A DNA stretch of 64,000 nt, taken from Cytobacillus gottheilii. Lineage in GTDB: Bacteria; Bacillota; Bacilli; Bacillales; Cytobacillaceae. Below, in pieces: positions 1-10,233 of this stretch (position 1 is its first letter; each line of letters opens with the position of its first letter). The stretch is taken from positions 3,429,354 to 3,493,353 of the forward strand of contig NZ_KV440945.1 in the NCBI RefSeq assembly GCF_001636345.1, written 5' to 3'. The notes beneath the pieces are model-generated. The model saw nothing but the letters and a program-made list of their open reading frames with translations. It had not been told where the DNA came from and did not search any database. A program made the position numbers and the translations under genes.

Positions 1-485
<485 letters not shown>

Positions 486-500
486 CTAAACTTCATTATT

Positions 501-2393
<1,893 letters not shown>

Positions 2394-2402
2394 TTATAAT
2401 AT

Positions 2403-2486
2403 AAAAAAAGGCATAACACTGGATGTATAAACAAGACTGGTATCAGCCTTGAAACATCACAGGTTATGCCTTTTCAGTAACACCCT
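2403..2486 (-). promoter_or_regulatory. Second LicT-type RAT antiterminator overlapping a terminator, before bglP
   Basis: Read on the minus strand, GGGTGTTACTGAAAAGGCAT resembles the ribonucleic antiterminator (RAT) bound by LicT/SacT proteins. Its 3' half overlaps an intrinsic terminator whose arms are AAAAGGCATAAC and GTTATGCCTTTT followed by a T run. In this family the active antiterminator protein stabilises the RAT and lets transcription enter the PTS gene. The site lies between licT and bglP, as expected for a second checkpoint. Confidence 0.88.
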
Positions 2487-2501
2487 GTATTCATCATTAA
2501 A

Positions 2502-3344
2502 TTATTTTCCTCCGCGTGATGTAACACGGGAGATATGCAGAACAAGATAGACCATTTCTGCATGAGTGATTTGCATGCCAAAACCATTTTTCACATATGT
2601 TTCAATTCTTTTCACACATTCAAATGCTTCTGGATATTTATGCTGAACTTGAATGAATAGATCATCATCCTGTTCCTCAATTCGATCCTTTGATAGGATT
2701 CTCTGTGCAAAAAACTTTAAATGAGTAACCAATCTGCCATAATTCCAGGAATCTTCATCAAATTCCATTTTAAAATAATATTTAATAATGCCTAATATGT
2801 CTTGGACAATCTTGGTCATCTTTAATGTTTTATCAATTTCATTGCCTTCAACCTGCGTGTTAACTAAATGCATGGCAATAAAACCTGCTTCATCTTCATT
2901 AAAGGCCACGCCTGTTTTTTCTTTTATAATTTCTAAAGCCTTTAATCCAACTTCAAACTCTGATTTATAAAACTTCTTAGCTTCCCATAATAGAACGTTT
3001 ACAATTTTCTCGCCTTTTTTATATCTTGAAATCGCATAATAGATATGGTCGGTGAGCGTGAGCAATGTATAGTCGCTGATTGAAACGTTTAGTTTCTTTC
3101 TGGCATAATCTAAGATTTCCTGTGTAATTTCAACGTATTCAACAGGTATTTCTTTTAATAAATTCGCCATCTGCAGTGATAAGTCACTTGTTTGCAAGGT
3201 AAACACTTTACTTGCCTTTGATTCATCAATAGGATCGCCCGGCTTCAGTTTAAAAGCAATGCCAGTGCCAAAGACAACAACTTCACGGTGATCTTCTGTC
3301 TTAGCCAAAATCACATTATTATTTAAAGCCTTTTTTAACTTCAC
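2502..3344 (-). CDS. licT: BglG/LicT-family transcription antiterminator
   Basis: The 280-residue protein has an N-terminal CAT RNA-binding domain (about residues 1-55, starting MKLKKALNNNVILAK) followed by two PTS regulation domains (about 65-170 and 171-280) with conserved histidines, for example in TLTDHIYY and FIAMHLVN. Such proteins bind RAT RNA and prevent termination when the substrate-specific PTS is not phosphorylating them. Two RAT/terminator sites flank the gene, one upstream and one between it and bglP, so it probably autoregulates as well as controlling the operon. BglG-family identity is firm; LicT orthology is inferred from context. Confidence 0.93.
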   Translation of the reverse strand: MKLKKALNNNVILAKTEDHREVVVFGTGIAFKLKPGDPIDESKASKVFTLQTSDLSLQMANLLKEIPVEYVEITQEILDYARKKLNVSISDYTLLTLTDHIYYAISRYKKGEKIVNVLLWEAKKFYKSEFEVGLKALEIIKEKTGVAFNEDEAGFIAMHLVNTQVEGNEIDKTLKMTKIVQDILGIIKYYFKMEFDEDSWNYGRLVTHLKFFAQRILSKDRIEEQDDDLFIQVQHKYPEAFECVKRIETYVKNGFGMQITHAEMVYLVLHISRVTSRGGK

Positions 3345-3402
3345 ACGATCGCTCCTTTCCTCAAGAATAGAGTGCCGAATCTTCGTTATTTCATTCTTAT
3401 AA

Positions 3403-3491
3403 TCAAAAAACCTGAATCAATCTCAAATAAAACTAGAGTCCTAGTCCTATCTAGATTAATTCAGGTTATGCCTTGTATAAGTAACACCCTG
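3403..3491 (-). promoter_or_regulatory. First RAT antiterminator overlapping a terminator, in the licT leader
   Basis: On the minus strand GGGTGTTACTTATACAAGGC matches the RAT pattern and runs into an intrinsic terminator with arms AACCTGAAT and ATTCAGGTT followed by TTTTT. It lies just downstream of the predicted transcription start and before the licT start codon, the classic layout of LicT-controlled bgl leaders. The two RATs in this locus share the GGGTGTTACT block. Confidence 0.9.
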
Positions 3492-3510
3492 AGATCATTG
3501 AGTTGTATGA

Positions 3511-3566
3511 GTAAAGCGTTTTCTTCTTTATAGTGAAATAATAATATAAAAGATTAGAATCGTCAA
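3511..3566 (-). promoter_or_regulatory. Sigma-A promoter with cre box for the licT-bglP operon
   Basis: The minus strand carries TTGACG (3561-3566), a 17-bp spacer and TATTAT (3538-3543). About 14 bp downstream of the -10 box, AGAAAACGCTTTAC (3511-3524) matches the CcpA catabolite-response element pattern. Its position at the start of the transcript predicts glucose repression by CcpA roadblock. The promoter match is strong; the cre call is by pattern only. Confidence 0.78.
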
Positions 3567-3655
3567 AAATTTTTTTCGGAATTCAACTAGCAATAAAAGC
3601 GCCTAGGAAATTATTCAAATATAGGTATATAACCAGGGCAAATACCCTTGAAGCT

Positions 3656-3683
3656 GAATATGTTGTGAATGTATTCATAATAA
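3656..3683 (+). promoter_or_regulatory. Possible sporulation-type (sigma-E-like) promoter before the YuzF-like pair
   Basis: GAATATG at 3656-3662 and CATAATAA at 3676-3683 resemble the -35 and -10 elements of sigma-E promoters with about 13 bp between them. No good sigma-A promoter was seen here. DUF2642 genes are often sporulation-associated in Bacillus, which makes the reading plausible but unproven. Confidence 0.35.
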
Positions 3684-3708
3684 ATAAGACCATAATGGAG
3701 GATCTCAA

Positions 3709-3966
3709 GTGAACAACCCTTATACACAGATGTTTTACCCAAGACAGATGGAAACAACGATGCAGCCGAAGCAAGTAATTGTTGTCGAACCTTATGTGTA
3801 CGCTGCGGTCAGTTCTTTAGTTGGAAAACGTGCAGTTGTAGAAACATCTCGGGGCAGCGTATCAGGTAGAGTTCTTGATGCAAAACTTGATCACATCGCC
3901 ATTCAAGAAGCTGAATCAACCTTCTTTATCCGCCTTTGTGAAATCGTATGGATTATGCCTGAGTAA
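3709..3966 (+). CDS. DUF2642 (YuzF-like) small protein, copy 1
   Basis: An 85-residue protein starting at GTG after a GGAGG site. The N-terminus (about residues 1-20) is rich in Met, Gln and aromatic residues; residues about 23-85 are the conserved DUF2642 core (VIVVEPYVYAA, LVGKRAVVETSRGSVSGRV, FFIRLCEIVWIMP), predicted to be a small beta fold. The biochemical role of this family is unknown. The next gene encodes a close paralogue 28 bp downstream, so the pair is probably cotranscribed. Confidence 0.88.
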   Translation: MNNPYTQMFYPRQMETTMQPKQVIVVEPYVYAAVSSLVGKRAVVETSRGSVSGRVLDAKLDHIAIQEAESTFFIRLCEIVWIMPE

Positions 3967-3994
3967 ACAAGAAAAAATCTGAGGAGATGAAAAT

Positions 3995-4246
3995 ATGTAC
4001 CGTCAAAACATGCAGCCTATGAACATGATGCAGCAGCCTGAACAAGTAATCGTGGTGGAGCCATTTGTGTATAATGCAGCAAGCTCCCTAGTTGGAAAAA
4101 GAGCTGTTATTGAAACATCTAGAGGAAGAATTTCAGGCAGTGTAATCGATGTTAAACCAGATCATATTGCCCTTCAAGAGCGCGATTCAACGTTTTTTGT
4201 TCGCCTATGCGAAGTGGTTTGGATTATGCCGGATACCACTCGTTAA
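3995..4246 (+). CDS. DUF2642 (YuzF-like) small protein, copy 2
   Basis: An 83-residue paralogue of the preceding gene, starting at ATG after a GAGGAG site. It again has a Met/Gln-rich N-terminus (MYRQNMQPMNMMQQPEQ) followed by the same core (LVGKRAVIETSRGRISGSV, FFVRLCEVVWIMP). Most core positions are shared with copy 1, while the N-termini differ, indicating a tandem duplication that is still under constraint. Function is unknown; a coat- or surface-associated role is only a guess. Confidence 0.88.
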   Translation: MYRQNMQPMNMMQQPEQVIVVEPFVYNAASSLVGKRAVIETSRGRISGSVIDVKPDHIALQERDSTFFVRLCEVVWIMPDTTR

Positions 4247-4342
4247 TAGATTTCTATTCTATATAAAAAAGAGTAAGACAAAACTGCCCAAGGGGTAGCA
4301 TAATGCGCTTTACTCCTATAAGCAGGAAATTTATCTTATTTA

Positions 4343-4369
4343 TAAAAAGGACCTAATTGGTCCTTTTTG
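4343..4369. terminator. Bidirectional intrinsic terminator
   Basis: AAAAAGGACC, a 5-nt loop, then GGTCCTTTTT forms a perfect 10-bp stem with A and T runs on both sides. It separates the plus-strand YuzF-like pair from the convergent minus-strand SUKH gene and can serve both. Confidence 0.9.
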
Positions 4370-4372
4370 TAT

Positions 4373-4834
4373 TTACTCATTGTCTTCATAAATAAATAAA
4401 CCATTAATCAATGATTCAAAATCAGAGGCGAGTTCAAGTATAAATATTTCATCTGTGTATTCTGCATCTACGTATATAATTGGTGGATTTTCTTTTGTTT
4501 CTCTATAATCCAGCGCAACCCATGAATGGCCGTCTCCGCATAACAGAACGATATGATTTGGAAGTCCCCATTCGTCTATATAGTATTGGTTGTCCAGAAT
4601 CCCATCTTCATTAACGCCTCTAATGTGATCAACTGAAACATGATCGTCAGCCCAGCTTGTTGGAACAAGTGTCGGAAAGGCATCATACTCCAGATAGCCG
4701 CCATTTTGAATGCTGCATAGTTCAATATAAGATTTCGGCAATTTTACTCCTAGTTTAACTTCTGCTTCCTGCACCTTTTTAGGTGTTAACGCTGGCAAGC
4801 TTTCATTCCGGTCACTCCATACATTTCTTATCAT
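4373..4834 (-). CDS. SMI1/KNR4 (SUKH) family protein
   Basis: A 153-residue protein with the SUKH pattern: LTPKKVQEAEVKLGVKLPKSYIELCS-type N-terminus, an NGG turn near residue 46, an acidic central part, and GDGHSWVALDYR near the middle. SUKH proteins are frequently immunity proteins against nuclease toxins, but many are free-standing and of unknown role. It follows an HNH nuclease gene on the same strand by 53 bp, which fits a toxin/immunity or defence pairing but does not prove it. Confidence 0.85.
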   Translation of the reverse strand: MIRNVWSDRNESLPALTPKKVQEAEVKLGVKLPKSYIELCSIQNGGYLEYDAFPTLVPTSWADDHVSVDHIRGVNEDGILDNQYYIDEWGLPNHIVLLCGDGHSWVALDYRETKENPPIIYVDAEYTDEIFILELASDFESLINGLFIYEDNE

Positions 4835-4887
4835 ATTTCCTGCTCCTAATAGTCCATTTTATTGTATTGGTTCTGGGTATTTACTTA

Positions 4888-5877
4888 TTATGATGGAGTC
4901 CAAATCGTATCAAATCCATTCTTAATCGAATAATCATAAAGCATGATCATTTTTTTCGATTTATAATTCTCCATCCAGTTTGTTACCACTTGATCTTCTT
5001 TCTTGTCATTCAGCTCATGATTCCGCTCAATAATGAATTCAAGATAATCTCTTTTTGGCAGTTTGTCACTTTTTGAAGTGTTGCATTTATTACAGGATAG
5101 TACTAGATTCCAAATTTGATCTGATTGCACAAAAGACCAAGGTATGAAGTGATCCACATGTGTTTCTCTTGTAATCCCGGTTAACGGCTTACAACAATAA
5201 AAACAATCCGCACTAAAATACTCTAACAGGATTCTTTCAAATGGACGCAGAGAAGACCGCTTGGCAATGCTTTCAACCTTGCCTAACAGATAATTTATGC
5301 TTGGAACTTCATTCAGCTGTTCAATCATTGCTGCCAAATGATAGTTCGTCAGATTCACTATAAGCCTTTGATAATTCAGCATAAATCCATGTACAGCTGG
5401 ACTTATTCTCAGGATTTCCTGCCGGTGATCAAACGAATAAAAACTTCCCCTTGTATCTCCATAAAGCGCACCGTAAACATTTTCTTTCATTGTTGACTTA
5501 ATTTTGCTTACGAGTTTGATTTGCAAGTCATCGCTGATTTTATCGAAGATCATTTCATCAGGAATGGCATGATTTGTCTGTGTTTCCTTAATCAGCGTCA
5601 CAACTCTGGCCGTTTTCCCTCTATTTTGGTGGATTAATTTATGTTGAACAATTAAGTTCCAATAAATCTTTGTAAAAGAATAGGCTAATTGATTGTAAGT
5701 TAACTCAAAATTGTCATTGACCATATATAAATTCTCAATTAATGCTTTAATTAGAGCATACTTATAGGTAGAAGATTTTACAGATTTGCTTGATAACACG
5801 ACAGTGAGTATTCTCCATATTTCCTCGTCGGTTATATATGTTTCTCTTAGTTCTCCTACCTTTAATTTATGACTCAT
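4888..5877 (-). CDS. HNH endonuclease-domain protein
   Basis: A 329-residue protein. The first 200 or so residues are helical and unrecognised. Residues about 220-275 form an HNH nuclease: a Cys pair near 225-229 (DCFYCC), HVDHFIPW with His240, Asp242 and His243, Asn257, and a second zinc pair CNKC at 262-265. There is no signal peptide or LXG/WXG secretion domain, so it is probably cytoplasmic, perhaps a restriction-type or retaliatory nuclease. It is preceded at 68 bp by a MazG-like gene and followed by a SUKH gene, all on one strand. Confidence 0.85.
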   Translation of the reverse strand: MSHKLKVGELRETYITDEEIWRILTVVLSSKSVKSSTYKYALIKALIENLYMVNDNFELTYNQLAYSFTKIYWNLIVQHKLIHQNRGKTARVVTLIKETQTNHAIPDEMIFDKISDDLQIKLVSKIKSTMKENVYGALYGDTRGSFYSFDHRQEILRISPAVHGFMLNYQRLIVNLTNYHLAAMIEQLNEVPSINYLLGKVESIAKRSSLRPFERILLEYFSADCFYCCKPLTGITRETHVDHFIPWSFVQSDQIWNLVLSCNKCNTSKSDKLPKRDYLEFIIERNHELNDKKEDQVVTNWMENYKSKKMIMLYDYSIKNGFDTIWTPS

Positions 5878-5945
5878 TGCGTTTCCTCCAAAATGCCCCG
5901 GATGCCTTGCGATTTAAATATTTTTTTCTTATCTATTTACTTATC

Positions 5946-6269
5946 TTAATCCTCTACATCTATAAGAAAAATCCGTTCCTGAAAACTTCCCTTTTCTTCT
6001 GCCTTCTTTTGACGAATTTTTTCAATTTCGTCTATGTCGGCACCGTGGACGATCGCAAGACTATGGATGATTTCCAAAACATCTGCCAGTTCCTCTAAGG
6101 CGTCTTGATTATCCCCAGCTATTTGATATTCGCTGATTTCCTCATTTAATTTCTTTTTCAACTCAATAATGTATTCATCTTCACTTAACCGTTTTGTATG
6201 AAAATCCTTCGCTGTGTTATTAATAATAGCTGGTATTTTATCTCGGACAAGCTTGTTATATAAAGGCAT
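5946..6269 (-). CDS. MazG-like nucleoside triphosphate pyrophosphohydrolase
   Basis: A 107-residue all-helical protein starting MPLYNKLVRDKIP, the typical start of the small house-cleaning NTP pyrophosphohydrolases in Bacillus. The metal-binding EEISEYQ and EELADVLE motifs near residues 44 and 60 match the MazG ExxE...ExxD pattern. Enzymes of this fold hydrolyse (non-canonical) NTPs to NMP and pyrophosphate; the substrate cannot be read from sequence. It heads a possible three-gene run with the HNH and SUKH genes. Confidence 0.85.
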   Translation of the reverse strand: MPLYNKLVRDKIPAIINNTAKDFHTKRLSEDEYIIELKKKLNEEISEYQIAGDNQDALEELADVLEIIHSLAIVHGADIDEIEKIRQKKAEEKGSFQERIFLIDVED

Positions 6270-6373
6270 GAAGAACCTTCCTTTTATTCCTTTTACAACT
6301 TATTTTAACAGTTATATTCTGGGAAGAAAACACACTCTCCATTATGTTATTAACCTTTTTAGTAAATATAGAG

Positions 6374-6398
6374 AAAGGGAGGATTCTTTCCTCCCCCC
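6374..6398 (-). terminator. Intrinsic terminator after the M23-like gene
   Basis: On the minus strand GGGAGGAAAGAATCCTCCC followed by TTTCT forms a GC-rich hairpin just past the stop codon of the peptidase-like gene. Confidence 0.75.
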
Positions 6399-6414
6399 TA
6401 CTTGGTTTAATCTA

Positions 6415-7290
6415 TTATTCTGTTACAAAATCCCCTTGAGTAGGTTCCTCACCACCCGCAAACTGAATGCGCAGTGATTTGGAGTTAAATAGATCTGGCG
6501 TATCCATCACCTGAAAATGTATATGTGCTTCTGAAGAATTGCCTGAATTTCCGCAAAGTCCAATAATTTGACCTTGTTCCAGAGCTTCGCCTTCTTCAAC
6601 TAGGATGGAAGATTCCTTAAAATGAGCCAGCATACTGTACTCTTCATGCTCATGTTTTATAACGACATAATTGCCTGCTGCCTCTTTTTCATTCATTTCA
6701 CCTGGAATATTATCGATAATATGGTTAACAACTTTTACCACTTTACCATCTGCCGGCGCTGTTACCTCTTTGCCAAAGGCATAATAGTTTTCATTCCTCG
6801 CTGGATCATCCTGATATGTAACATGTTCCTTCATCATGACTAAATCATAGGCATAACGCTGAGATTCGTATAAATAGTGATAATTGATAAACTCATTCGT
6901 TCCGCCCCAGAATACAAACCATTCTTCATTAATGGGCATCACATATTTATTCTTTGAGTATGTGTTATCAGTTTCTGGAAACGTATTATAAGGCTTTATT
7001 AAAAGGCTTTGAATAATATCAGAAGAGTCAAATGCAACACTTATTGCCTTTTCCTTGCGCTCATCAATCCACACATATTGTGTGACAAATCCAAGATGCG
7101 AAGCAGATTCAAGATGAAAGCTTTCAACATTGCTATTAAAAGATTTCAATAGCTCACTAAATTGCTGGAAGCTTACTAGTTCTTTAAATTCATTACTGCA
7201 TTGTTCATAGATGACTTCCGGATTTCCATAAAGAAACATTTCACCAAAATTTTCGGGAGTTACAGGTTGATCCGTTCTCATTCTATTCAT
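6415..7290 (-). CDS. M23-type (LytM-like) peptidase domain protein, possibly missing one metal ligand
   Basis: A 291-residue protein. Residues 1-110 form an alpha/beta domain resembling DUF3887-type modules. Residues about 170-265 are an M23/LytM beta domain with PADGKVV, LAHF (His223) and AHIHFQV (His256, His258). The usual first metal motif HxxxD appears as QRYAYD (145-150), so the zinc-binding His is replaced by Arg while the Asp remains. No signal peptide or membrane segment is seen. It may be a non-catalytic or altered member that binds peptidoglycan-like ligands. Monocistronic with terminators on both sides. Confidence 0.8.
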   Translation of the reverse strand: MNRMRTDQPVTPENFGEMFLYGNPEVIYEQCSNEFKELVSFQQFSELLKSFNSNVESFHLESASHLGFVTQYVWIDERKEKAISVAFDSSDIIQSLLIKPYNTFPETDNTYSKNKYVMPINEEWFVFWGGTNEFINYHYLYESQRYAYDLVMMKEHVTYQDDPARNENYYAFGKEVTAPADGKVVKVVNHIIDNIPGEMNEKEAAGNYVVIKHEHEEYSMLAHFKESSILVEEGEALEQGQIIGLCGNSGNSSEAHIHFQVMDTPDLFNSKSLRIQFAGGEEPTQGDFVTE

Positions 7291-7464
7291 CCCTTCAGTA
7301 AATTAGATTTCTATGTTATCTCACGGCTGCATGACTATTCTTACGGATAAACGGCCATGCAGGTTTCATTTGCAGATAAAGAAAAGCTACCGAATGAAAA
7401 TAACACTTATACTACATTACTGCGAGCGTTCCACTCTGTTATTCATTTATACATTTGATCGTAT

Positions 7465-7517
7465 AAAAAAAGCTTATAACTATTGAAGGTTCAACAATTA
7501 TAAGCTCCTTTTTTTTT
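7465..7517. terminator. Intrinsic terminator downstream of bceB
   Basis: AGCTTATAA (7471-7479) and TTATAAGCT (7498-7506) form a perfect 9-bp stem flanked by A and T runs on both sides. It follows the bceB stop codon on the minus strand. The surrounding 7291-7464 stretch shows no gene and should hold the promoter of the M23-like gene. Confidence 0.88.
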
Positions 7518-9411
7518 ATAAGATGGTTCTTCTCACCTGTCTCACATAAATAAAACGAACAATTAAGAAATAGATCACTTGAATAACTGTAAAGCTCCCC
7601 AATACGAGGGCTGATTCAGTCGTCAGATTATAATTGAAAAGATGTGATAATGCTGTAAGTGCCACAGCTCCGTGAACGAGTGCAACCACGATCGGCGAGA
7701 AAAAGAGCAGTGCCACTTGGCGATTGACTACCTTTTTCAGTTCCTTTTGAGTCAAACCAATTTTAGCGATAGCTTTAAATTTTCTTTTTTCCTCATCCAG
7801 GTCCGTAAACAAGCGGAAATACAGGAAACTCCCAGCAGAAACGAAGAACACGATTCCAATAAACAGGCCGATAAAAAGAATCGGTCCAAACGTTTTATTG
7901 ATTTCATAAATAGAATAATCAATAGAATAGGCTTTATGCTCCAATTGTTCATTCAGTTTTCTTCCCACTTCGATGATCTGTTCTTCCTGTGCATCTTTAG
8001 CTGCCCATACAGCACTTACATCACTTCTAACCGGCTCTCCCAGCTGCCCATAGATACTGTCATTAACAACATAATACGGATTGTATATATCTAGCACAGC
8101 AGATTGAATAATAGAGCTTGGGATAATTTCTCGACCGTCTCGAATTTGGATCTCTTCTTGCATCATCATTTCGTCCACTTTTGTGTCTTCCGTTAAGATG
8201 GCCTCACTCTGACCCACAACAATTGCTTCCATTTCTGCAGGGTGAAGCTCCTCTTTTCCAGTTAATGCGGCAAAGCGATTGTAATCAGAGGCTTTTACAA
8301 TCTGTACTGAGCTAATCTGTTCAGAGATATTAAAAATTTCCTCATCCATTGTTTCACTAACAGCCTCAATATTATCTTCTTCCAAGATTGCATTTATTTT
8401 TTGAATATCCTGCTGAATGACTTCTTTCGTATCATCGCCCCATGGACTATACGTAACATCGTATAATGTGGAATTCTTTACATCTTTAGTAAGGATAGAC
8501 TGAAAACCATATAATGAACCAATCGCACTAAAGGCAACTGTTGAGATGATCGCTACTAAGAAGAATGTTCTTGCATTATCCTTCATGCGAAAGGAAAGAT
8601 CTGAAAAAAGAAGCATATTTGTTTTCTTCCAAAAGATTGATTTATTCTTTTTCAATAGACGTATGATAAAAACACTTAACTGTGTAAACAAGAGATACGT
8701 TCCTATTACGACGACCAAAATTACGGGTATCATCGCATATACAACGAATATCCCTTTAACCAGTACAGCTGTCACATATCCAGCAATTAAAAGAATCGCA
8801 GCTATAATGGAGAGGAAAACAGAAGCTTTCGGCTCCCCCTTAGATTTCTTATCTCCTTTAATCAAATCGGTCAGCTTATTCGTACGAAGAATAAAGGAAA
8901 CAAAAATCGATATAAGAAAAAAGAGTACCAGAAAGCTTCCAAATGTTACAGCAATCGCCATAGCAGGAAAATAGAAATGAAGGGATTCTTCAATAATTAA
9001 AACATTTTCTGCAATAAGCAAAATAAACTTGGCAAAGATCAATCCTCCCAGTATTCCGCCGACTGTTGCACAAAAGCCAATCAGGATATTTTCCAGAAAG
9101 ACCATCAGGCGAATTTGCCGATCAGAAGCCCCCATCATGATTAACAAACCAAATTCCTTCTTTCTCGACTGCAAAAAAGAACTCATCGAATACAAAACGA
9201 AAAAGAAAGAAAATACGTAGATAATTCCGCCTGCAACTGCCATTCCGAAAATGATGTTTCTATTAATATCTCCTCCGGAAAAGGCAGGGTGAAAGGCAAA
9301 AATAGCAAAGGTGAAAAACACCATAACCGTGAACATGCTGCTTAAGAAGTATGCAATGTACAACCTTTTATTGCGGAGCACATTATTAAATGCGAACTGA
9401 CGAAAAGTCAT
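7516..9411 (-). CDS. bceB: BceB-type ABC transporter permease
   Basis: About 631 residues with the architecture of BceB permeases: ten predicted membrane helices, FtsX-like repeats at both ends and a large extracellular domain at about residues 305-515 that serves as sensor of peptide antibiotics in this family. I chose ATG 9411 because GGGAGG lies 8 bp upstream; ATG 9417 is too close to it. The gene overlaps bceA by 26 bp. With BceA it should confer resistance to cell-wall-active peptides (bacitracin-like) and pass the flux signal to the histidine kinase. The actual ligand is not deducible. Confidence 0.92.
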   Translation of the reverse strand: MTFRQFAFNNVLRNKRLYIAYFLSSMFTVMVFFTFAIFAFHPAFSGGDINRNIIFGMAVAGGIIYVFSFFFVLYSMSSFLQSRKKEFGLLIMMGASDRQIRLMVFLENILIGFCATVGGILGGLIFAKFILLIAENVLIIEESLHFYFPAMAIAVTFGSFLVLFFLISIFVSFILRTNKLTDLIKGDKKSKGEPKASVFLSIIAAILLIAGYVTAVLVKGIFVVYAMIPVILVVVIGTYLLFTQLSVFIIRLLKKNKSIFWKKTNMLLFSDLSFRMKDNARTFFLVAIISTVAFSAIGSLYGFQSILTKDVKNSTLYDVTYSPWGDDTKEVIQQDIQKINAILEEDNIEAVSETMDEEIFNISEQISSVQIVKASDYNRFAALTGKEELHPAEMEAIVVGQSEAILTEDTKVDEMMMQEEIQIRDGREIIPSSIIQSAVLDIYNPYYVVNDSIYGQLGEPVRSDVSAVWAAKDAQEEQIIEVGRKLNEQLEHKAYSIDYSIYEINKTFGPILFIGLFIGIVFFVSAGSFLYFRLFTDLDEEKRKFKAIAKIGLTQKELKKVVNRQVALLFFSPIVVALVHGAVALTALSHLFNYNLTTESALVLGSFTVIQVIYFLIVRFIYVRQVRRTIL

Positions 9412-10150
9412 GATCATTGCCTCCCATCAGCGAAAGCATATCAATGATCTTTTGGAAAAAAGCTTGCCTGCTCTCCCCACGATGGATCTCTGAATGAAGT
9501 TTCCCGTCACGAATAAAGATGACCCGGTCAGAATAACTCGCCGCTTGCGGATCATGAGTTACCATTAACAAACTCGTTTCTTCCTTTTTGTTAATGTTCC
9601 CCAGCATATTCATAACATCCTTGGCAGCCTTTGAATCCAGATTCCCTGTTGGCTCATCAGCCAGCAGCAGCTTAGGCTGATGAATCATTGCCCGGGCAAT
9701 AGCTACACGCTGTGCCTGCCCGCCTGATATTTCATATGTCCGTTTATTCATAATCGGTGTGATTCCAAGGCTTTCAGCCATTTTCCCTGCTTTTTCCTTC
9801 ATTTCATTTACAGAAGCACCGTCTAATGTGAGCGGCAGCACAATATTTTCTTCCACTGTTAAGGTATGCAAAAGATTAAAATCTTGAAAAATAAAGCCTA
9901 ATTCATTTCTGCGGAACTTTGCCAGCGCATTTTTCTTTAATCGATGCGGATTTTTCCCCTCGATTTCTAGATTGCCTGTTGTTGGTGAATCGTTCGTTGA
10001 AATTATATTCAATAGCGTCGTTTTCCCGCTTCCAGACGGTCCCATGATCGCCACAAACTCGCCTTTGTCTATTTCTAAATTGATATCCGTTAAAGCACGG
10101 TACGCTACTTTTCCTTCGTAAACCTTGCCCAAATTTGTAAGTTTAAGCAT
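9386..10150 (-). CDS. bceA: BceA-type ABC transporter ATP-binding protein
   Basis: About 254 residues with Walker A GPSGSGKTT, Q-loop FQDFNLL, signature SGGQAQR, Walker B LLLADEPTGNLDS and switch His in VTHD. The start is ATG 10150, 7 bp after GAGGAG; an upstream in-frame TTG overlaps the spacer. It belongs to the MacB/LolD-like group that partners BceB permeases. Gene order bceR-bceS-bceA-bceB is that of classical Bce modules, with a 77-bp gap between bceS and bceA that contains an inverted repeat. Confidence 0.94.
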   Translation of the reverse strand: MLKLTNLGKVYEGKVAYRALTDINLEIDKGEFVAIMGPSGSGKTTLLNIISTNDSPTTGNLEIEGKNPHRLKKNALAKFRRNELGFIFQDFNLLHTLTVEENIVLPLTLDGASVNEMKEKAGKMAESLGITPIMNKRTYEISGGQAQRVAIARAMIHQPKLLLADEPTGNLDSKAAKDVMNMLGNINKKEETSLLMVTHDPQAASYSDRVIFIRDGKLHSEIHRGESRQAFFQKIIDMLSLMGGNDHDFSSVRI

Positions 10151-10183
10151 AACCAATCTCCTCTCAATTTCTTTCTAGTTGAA

Positions 10184-10210
10184 GTATAGCCTGTATCTGG
10201 TGAGCTATAC
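10184..10210 (-). promoter_or_regulatory. Inverted repeat in the bceS-bceA gap
   Basis: GTATAGC and GCTATAC form perfect 7-bp arms separated by 13 bp. In Bce modules the transporter promoter, bound by the response regulator, lies between the regulator genes and bceA, so this is a candidate BceR operator or a hairpin. It does not match a consensus I can recall with confidence. Confidence 0.45.
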
Positions 10211-10233
10211 GATCGATTATGCTTTCACGAATC

